A DNA stretch of 64,000 nucleotides. It comes from Methylobacillus methanolivorans. Lineage in GTDB: Bacteria; Pseudomonadota; Gammaproteobacteria; Burkholderiales; Methylophilaceae. The position numbers and the translations under genes are program-made. Location of the stretch: positions 1,337,543-1,401,542 of the forward strand of contig NZ_JAJAVF010000002.1 in assembly GCF_020531845.1 (NCBI RefSeq), given 5' to 3'. Every line of letters starts with the position of its first letter. Within the stretch, counting starts at the first letter, position 1. The notes under the pieces were generated by a model, which was given only the letters and a program-made list of their open reading frames with translations, ran no database searches and had not been told where the DNA came from. Below are positions 60,190 to 64,000 of the stretch, piece after piece.

Positions 60190-60690
60190 TCAAGCTTTCT
60201 CATCATGCTTGGGGCGTACCTTAGATTGAAACTCGCTCCATTTCTGCTTCTGCTCGGGCGTCAGCACTTGATAGACCTCATGCAAGGTATTACTACGTAA
60301 CACCAGCAAATCTGCCTGCAGCTTGGCCTGCTCTCCAGCTAAAGCTTGTATTTTCTGTTGATCATATTGTTCACTGGTCGAAGCCGAAGTGAGGGCTTTA
60401 AAGGATGCATGCAAGACCTGGCGCTTTTCTGCCAGCAATGGCTTCTGCTGGTCGACAATCTTACTGACCTCAGCTTGCTGTTGGTCAGTAAGATTCAGCT
60501 TGCTGAGTTTATGTTCCAGCAAGTGTCCTTCGGAAAAGCCATGATGCTGGCCAAATGCTCCATGCTGCTTGCCCTTATCACACTTGCTGTCGCCCGATCC
60601 CGACTCGGCATGCACGGCTACCATACCCATCGCCAATACCGAAGAGGCCAAGATAAAAGATGGAACCAGCAACTTGCGTAGCTTGATCAT
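60190..60690 (-). CDS. Spy/CpxP-like periplasmic protein with LTxxQ motifs
   Basis: The 166-residue protein has a signal peptide (to about VHAESG) and two LTxxQ motifs, LNLTDQQQAEVSKI and VLTPEQKQKW, the signature of the CpxP/Spy family of envelope chaperones and Cpx feedback inhibitors. A histidine-rich segment (HHGFSEGHLLEH) could bind metal. The ATG at 60690 has AAGGAG eight bases upstream. It diverges from cpxRA with a CpxR box between, so it is probably a CpxR target and feedback regulator. Confidence 0.88.
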   Translation of the reverse strand: MIKLRKLLVPSFILASSVLAMGMVAVHAESGSGDSKCDKGKQHGAFGQHHGFSEGHLLEHKLSKLNLTDQQQAEVSKIVDQQKPLLAEKRQVLHASFKALTSASTSEQYDQQKIQALAGEQAKLQADLLVLRSNTLHEVYQVLTPEQKQKWSEFQSKVRPKHDEKA

Positions 60691-60811
60691 GATCAATACT
60701 CCTTTTGCTTGTTAAAAATAATCGTCACATAACAAATAAACTTGTCTGCATACTATGATCCAGCACCTGGCTAAATGTTTGTTGCCTTAGGTCAAATCGG
60801 TGTAATTGTGC

Positions 60812-60826
60812 GTAAAACTTTGTAAG
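60812..60826. promoter_or_regulatory. CpxR box
   Basis: GTAAA-N5-GTAAG matches the CpxR consensus GTAAA-N5-GTAAR exactly in spacing. It lies between the spy/cpxP-like gene and cpxR, 63 bases before the cpxR start. Confidence 0.75.
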
Positions 60827-60888
60827 ATGCTGATTCTCCAAGCCATGCCTACGGCAGAATGCCATGTGCAATATGAAAGAAGTGAAAG

Positions 60889-61596
60889 GTGAAAACAGTG
60901 CTACGTATCTTGCTCATCGATGATGACGTCGAACTCTGCCAGATGATGGAAGAATATTTGGGTGCGGAGGATTTCACCTTGACCATTGCCCATGATGGGG
61001 AAGAAGGTGCCCGCCTGGCCCTTTCTGGCGAATATGATCTTGTGGTGCTAGACGTCATGATGCCGCGCTTCAATGGCTTTGACACCTTGCGCCTCATCCG
61101 TACCAGCAGCCAGATCCCGGTGATTATGCTGACAGCCAAAGGGGATGAGATAGACCGTATTGTTGGCTTGGAATTGGGCGCGGATGACTACCTCTCAAAA
61201 CCATTCAATCCACGTGAATTGGTCGCCAGGCTACGTGCGATACAGCGTCGCGTCGTCGTCAGGGATGAGGCCATGCACAGCCAAAACACGCCGAACATCA
61301 CACGCGTCGGCAAGATCGCCATCTACCCCTCGGAACGCATCATTGAATGGAAAGGCGAACCGCTAGACATCACCACCAGCGAATATGCACTACTGGAAGT
61401 GCTGGCACGAAATGCCGGACGCGTTGTCAGCAAAGCCGACTTATTCACCCAGGCATTAGGGCGAGCAGAAACGCGTTATGACCGCAGCGTAGATGTACAT
61501 GTGAGCAATTTGCGCCAAAAGCTAGGCCTACTGGAAGATGGTCGCTCCCCAATCCAGACCGTACGTGGCGTGGGCTATCAATTCATCGCGAGCTAA
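60889..61596 (+). CDS. cpxR: OmpR-family response regulator, CpxR-like
   Basis: The 235-residue regulator has a receiver domain (about 1-120: IDDDVELC acidic pocket, phosphoacceptor in LVVLDVMMP, conserved lysine in YLSKPF) and a winged-helix output domain (about 140-233: TTSEYALLEVLARNAGRVVSK, RSVDVHVSNLRQKLG). Start is GTG at 60889 or 60898. It is followed 18 bases later by the sensor kinase. The CpxR box upstream suggests autoregulation. Confidence 0.9.
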   Translation: MKTVLRILLIDDDVELCQMMEEYLGAEDFTLTIAHDGEEGARLALSGEYDLVVLDVMMPRFNGFDTLRLIRTSSQIPVIMLTAKGDEIDRIVGLELGADDYLSKPFNPRELVARLRAIQRRVVVRDEAMHSQNTPNITRVGKIAIYPSERIIEWKGEPLDITTSEYALLEVLARNAGRVVSKADLFTQALGRAETRYDRSVDVHVSNLRQKLGLLEDGRSPIQTVRGVGYQFIAS

Positions 61597-61614
61597 TACT
61601 AGCGAGGCATCTGT

Positions 61615-62970
61615 ATGGGCAAGTTATTCTGGAAAATATTCCTTGGTTTTTCACTGACACTGCTGGTCACGCTGGCAGGCGTAGGCGGCGTCATCTACCT
61701 CAATGAAAAAACGCTATCAGGTGAAGAAGGTTTCTTGCGAGACCGCAGGGCAGATTTCGTCGTCGGCATTGCCGCCAATGCCCTGCAATATGGTGGTGAG
61801 GCTGGTGCCAAAGCCTTGTTTGAGAGCTGGCCTGGGCATCGCTCCCCCACGGTCCTGGTCATCAACCAGGAGCATCAGGACATCCTTGGGCGTAGCGTGC
61901 CACCCGAAGCATTGCAACAAGCCATCCTTGCGCTGGATCAGACTCCCCCCATTCCCAGTGTGCGTCGCGTCAAAGCCAGCAACCATCATGAATACATCTT
62001 GTTTATTCCAGCCACCAGCGCTGAATCAGCGGGGCCACCTCGCTACAACTTACAACTGCAAATATTCATCGCCCTACTTGCCAGCCTGCTATTTAGTGCA
62101 GGTTTCGCTCTTTACCTCAGTCGACCGATCAAGTTGCTACGCAAGGCCAGTCGCAGGCTTGCCGAGGGTGACTTAAGCGTACGGGTCAGCCCGGAACTGG
62201 GGAATCGGAACGATGAGCTGATCGAGTTGGGAGCAGACTTCGACTATATGGCGACGCGACTGCAAACCCTGCTGGACGCACAACGTCTGCTATTACACGA
62301 TGTATCGCATGAGCTACGCTCGCCAGTGGCCCGCATGCGGCTGGCAGTGGGCCTAGCACAACAACAGCCAGAAAAACTGGCATCTGCCTTGAGTCGCATT
62401 GAGCGTGAAACCGAGAGACTGGACGAGCTATTAGGCCAGATGCTGACGCTGTCGCGCCTGGAATCTGGTATCAGTAGCGAAAGCAGTGAAAAACTGAGCC
62501 TCAATGACTTATTAGCCACCATTGTGCAGGATGCCAATTTTGAGGCACAAGCGATGGGTAGCAATATCCAGTTCAAAGCATCGCATGAAGTCATCCTGCA
62601 TGGACATTATGAATTGCTACGCCGCGCTTTCGAGAACATCATTCGCAACGCGCTCAAATACAATCAGGCTGGCGAATCTATAGAAGTTTCCATCCGCCAG
62701 GATCATCAAGCCCTGACAGTAGAAGTACGAGATCATGGGCCTGGCCTGCCGGATACAGAGACGCAATCCGTGTTTCAACCTTTTTACCGCGTACAAGGCA
62801 CGGATAAGCCAGGCCATATCGGCTATGGACTAGGGCTGGCCATTGCGAAACGAGCAATTGAGCATCATCAAGGCAATATCGTGCTAAGTAACTGCGAGGA
62901 TGGCGGGCTATGCGTACGTTGCTCATTCCCCTTATCCATCACCAGTAACTCTTCGCCTATTGCAGGGTAA
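61615..62970 (+). CDS. cpxA: Sensor histidine kinase, CpxA-like
   Basis: The 451-residue inner-membrane kinase has TM1 (about 7-28), a periplasmic sensor (about 29-145), TM2 (about 146-168), HAMP (about 170-220), the DHp domain with LLHDVSHELRSPVARMR (phospho-histidine) and the ATPase with IIRNALKYN (N box), VRDHGPGLP and GYGLGLAIAK (G boxes). It pairs with cpxR. Its last 14 bases overlap the convergent hypothetical gene. Confidence 0.9.
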   Translation: MGKLFWKIFLGFSLTLLVTLAGVGGVIYLNEKTLSGEEGFLRDRRADFVVGIAANALQYGGEAGAKALFESWPGHRSPTVLVINQEHQDILGRSVPPEALQQAILALDQTPPIPSVRRVKASNHHEYILFIPATSAESAGPPRYNLQLQIFIALLASLLFSAGFALYLSRPIKLLRKASRRLAEGDLSVRVSPELGNRNDELIELGADFDYMATRLQTLLDAQRLLLHDVSHELRSPVARMRLAVGLAQQQPEKLASALSRIERETERLDELLGQMLTLSRLESGISSESSEKLSLNDLLATIVQDANFEAQAMGSNIQFKASHEVILHGHYELLRRAFENIIRNALKYNQAGESIEVSIRQDHQALTVEVRDHGPGLPDTETQSVFQPFYRVQGTDKPGHIGYGLGLAIAKRAIEHHQGNIVLSNCEDGGLCVRCSFPLSITSNSSPIAG

Positions 62971-63280
62971 AGGTGTAATTAGGGCTGAGCTCCAATGCAT
63001 AACCATGCGGGATTTCCGCACTATGCCGCGCCGTACGTAACTGCCCTGGCAATGCACGTGGCAGTAAGTATTCGTAATGTAGAGAGTCATCGGTTGACTG
63101 CAGTTGCGCTTTGGGGACTCTTAACACGCGCTCCGGACGCTTGCTGTCATGAGCGGGTTCATGAATCCAGCGCAATGCCAGGCAAATATCATCCTGATGC
63201 TCGAATGCATCGCTAAGATAGATGTCATCGGCATCATCAAATGCCACACACACCTTGAACAACTCCATGTCGCTTTCCAT
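62957..63280 (-). CDS. Hypothetical protein, 107 aa
   Basis: I do not recognise the family. The acidic N-terminus contains VCVAFDDADDIYLSDAFEHQDDICLALRW, and the protein has no signal peptide or membrane segment. Codon use looks like that of its neighbours, which supports a real gene. Starts at 63280 (weak RBS) or 63268 (GGAAAG upstream) are possible. It converges on cpxA, overlapping its last 14 bases. Confidence 0.55.
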   Translation of the reverse strand: MESDMELFKVCVAFDDADDIYLSDAFEHQDDICLALRWIHEPAHDSKRPERVLRVPKAQLQSTDDSLHYEYLLPRALPGQLRTARHSAEIPHGYALELSPNYTFTLQ

Positions 63281-63403
63281 TTTTGCTGTTATTTATAGGT
63301 AGCGACATCATCCACAAATCTGATGCTATTCGCAGTCAGCAAGGACTGAAGCTGATGTAGGACAATACTGATAGAAATAGACAGCTTGCTTGGCTGATGC
63401 ATT

Positions 63404-63421
63404 TATCTTAACATTAAGATA
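63404..63421. promoter_or_regulatory. MarR operator 1
   Basis: TATCTTAA-CA-TTAAGATA, a perfect 8-2-8 palindrome 24 bases upstream of the marR start. It and operator 2 are 21 bases apart centre to centre, two turns of the helix. Confidence 0.75.
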
Positions 63422-63424
63422 ACT

Positions 63425-63442
63425 TATCTTTACATTAAGATA
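63425..63442. promoter_or_regulatory. MarR operator 2
   Basis: TATCTT-TACATT-AAGATA, the same sequence with one arm base changed, ending two bases before the ATG of marR. Bound regulator here would block transcription or translation start of its own gene. Confidence 0.72.
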
Positions 63443-63444
63443 TT

Positions 63445-63951
63445 ATGCCCACATCCAACCAACCCCAAGACCATATTGACGACCTGATTAACGATTGGAA
63501 GCATATTGCACCAAGCAGGAACTATGCTGACATGGAACTGGCCACACGCTTGCTTCGCAGCGTCACGCTTCTCGTCAAACACATCATGCCAGTTATTCAG
63601 GATGCAGGCCTGAACCAAGGAGAGTTTGATGTGCTTGCCACGTTAAGCCGCAATGGCGGCACACTTTCTCCCACCGAGCTATATCAGCGCCTGCTTATCA
63701 CCTCAGGTGCCATGACCAACCGCCTGGACTGCCTCGAAAACAAAGGCTTGGTTCAACGCCGGGCAAATCCGGCTGATAAACGCAGTATGGAAGTCAAGCT
63801 GACTCCCGAGGGGCGCATGCTATTTGAACCTTTGCTAGAGCTTTACCTGGCCAAGCTGGCCAGTACATTCAACCCGCTTGAACAAGCGGATAAAACCGCG
63901 ATCAATCATGGCTTGCGCCAGCTATTGCTCAGCCTCGAAGGGGAACAATAA
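63445..63951 (+). CDS. MarR-family transcriptional regulator
   Basis: The 168-residue protein has the MarR winged HTH (about 60-130: GEFDVLATLSRNGGTLSPTELYQRLLITSGAMTNRLDCLE; RRANPADKRSMEVKLTPEG is the wing). Long N- and C-terminal helices would form the dimer. Two identical-type operators immediately precede the ATG, implying autorepression, and no room is left for a normal RBS. The stop overlaps the next gene's ATG by one base (TAATG), so the two form an operon. Confidence 0.9.
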   Translation: MPTSNQPQDHIDDLINDWKHIAPSRNYADMELATRLLRSVTLLVKHIMPVIQDAGLNQGEFDVLATLSRNGGTLSPTELYQRLLITSGAMTNRLDCLENKGLVQRRANPADKRSMEVKLTPEGRMLFEPLLELYLAKLASTFNPLEQADKTAINHGLRQLLLSLEGEQ

Positions 63952-64000
63952 TGCACAAGCTCCCCGTCATCCTCTTGCTAGTATTATTAGGGCTCAACTT
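63951..64000 (+). CDS. Start of an exported or membrane protein (cut by window edge)
   Basis: Only 16 codons are visible: MHKLPVILLLVLLGLN. This is a signal peptide or membrane anchor. Coupled to marR by TAATG. In MarR-led operons the next gene is often an efflux component; nothing more can be said. Confidence 0.55.
   Translation, partial: MHKLPVILLLVLLGLN

Overview
The window (about 54-55% GC by eye) reads as a contiguous piece of a betaproteobacterial chromosome, most likely a methylotroph of the Methylophilaceae (Methylobacillus/Methylovorus-like). This placement is an inference from gene content: an edd-eda pair, a soluble NAD-dependent formate dehydrogenase operon (fds), an ETF/ETF:quinone oxidoreductase set and E. 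coli-like LPS core genes. No rRNA, tRNA, CRISPR array, insertion sequence or prophage was seen. Coding density is high and nearly all genes are intact. The genes at both window edges are cut.

Layout. 0.0-3.5 kb: Entner-Doudoroff genes edd and eda (minus), separated by a long imperfect palindrome, followed by a HAD hydrolase and a cut kinase-like gene. 3.7-11.7 kb: an LPS inner-core cluster with waaC (plus) divergent from waaG, waaP, a phosphoethanolamine-transferase-like gene, a protein with two tandem kinase-like domains and a carbamoyltransferase (minus). 11.7-15.6 kb: grpE-dnaK-dnaJ with two near-perfect sigma-32 promoters. 15.7-21.3 kb: a Bcr/CflA exporter, Hsp31/HchA, leuA with a leucine-rich leader ORF, and an esterase. 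21.4-30.5 kb: an MdtABC-type RND operon with its own outer-membrane factor. 30.7-33.3 kb: ackA-pta and gloA. 33.4-33.9 kb: a small AT-rich patch with an HNH endonuclease gene. 33.9-41.9 kb: ferredoxin, coaD, rsmD and an M16 peptidase pair (minus), divergent from ftsY-ftsE-ftsX and a TonB/TolA-like protein. 41.9-47.7 kb: acetyltransferase, fpr, etfBA, a divergent LysR regulator and ETF-QO. 48.2-50.8 kb: a small unexplained locus with a secreted protein, a membrane-anchored protein whose N-terminal part looks like a TetR ligand-binding domain without its DNA-binding part, a true TetR regulator and a secreted cupin, with palindromic operator candidates. 50.9-53.8 kb: serA and a D-2-hydroxyglutarate dehydrogenase-type flavoprotein. 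54.1-60.1 kb: fdsGBA-fdhD-fdsD. 60.2-63.0 kb: a Spy/CpxP-like periplasmic protein divergent from cpxRA, with a CpxR box between them. 63.3-64.0 kb: a MarR regulator with two operators directly in front of its start, overlapping a cut membrane or secreted gene.

How genes work together. SerA, the D-2-hydroxyglutarate dehydrogenase, ETF and ETF-QO can form one electron path: SerA reduces 2-oxoglutarate to D-2-hydroxyglutarate, the flavoprotein re-oxidises it, and electrons go through ETF to quinone. The fds operon would oxidise formate from C1 metabolism to CO2 with NADH formation. The most novel-looking locus is 48.2-50.8 kb, where a TetR regulator sits next to what appears to be a membrane-tethered copy of its own kind of ligand-sensing domain.
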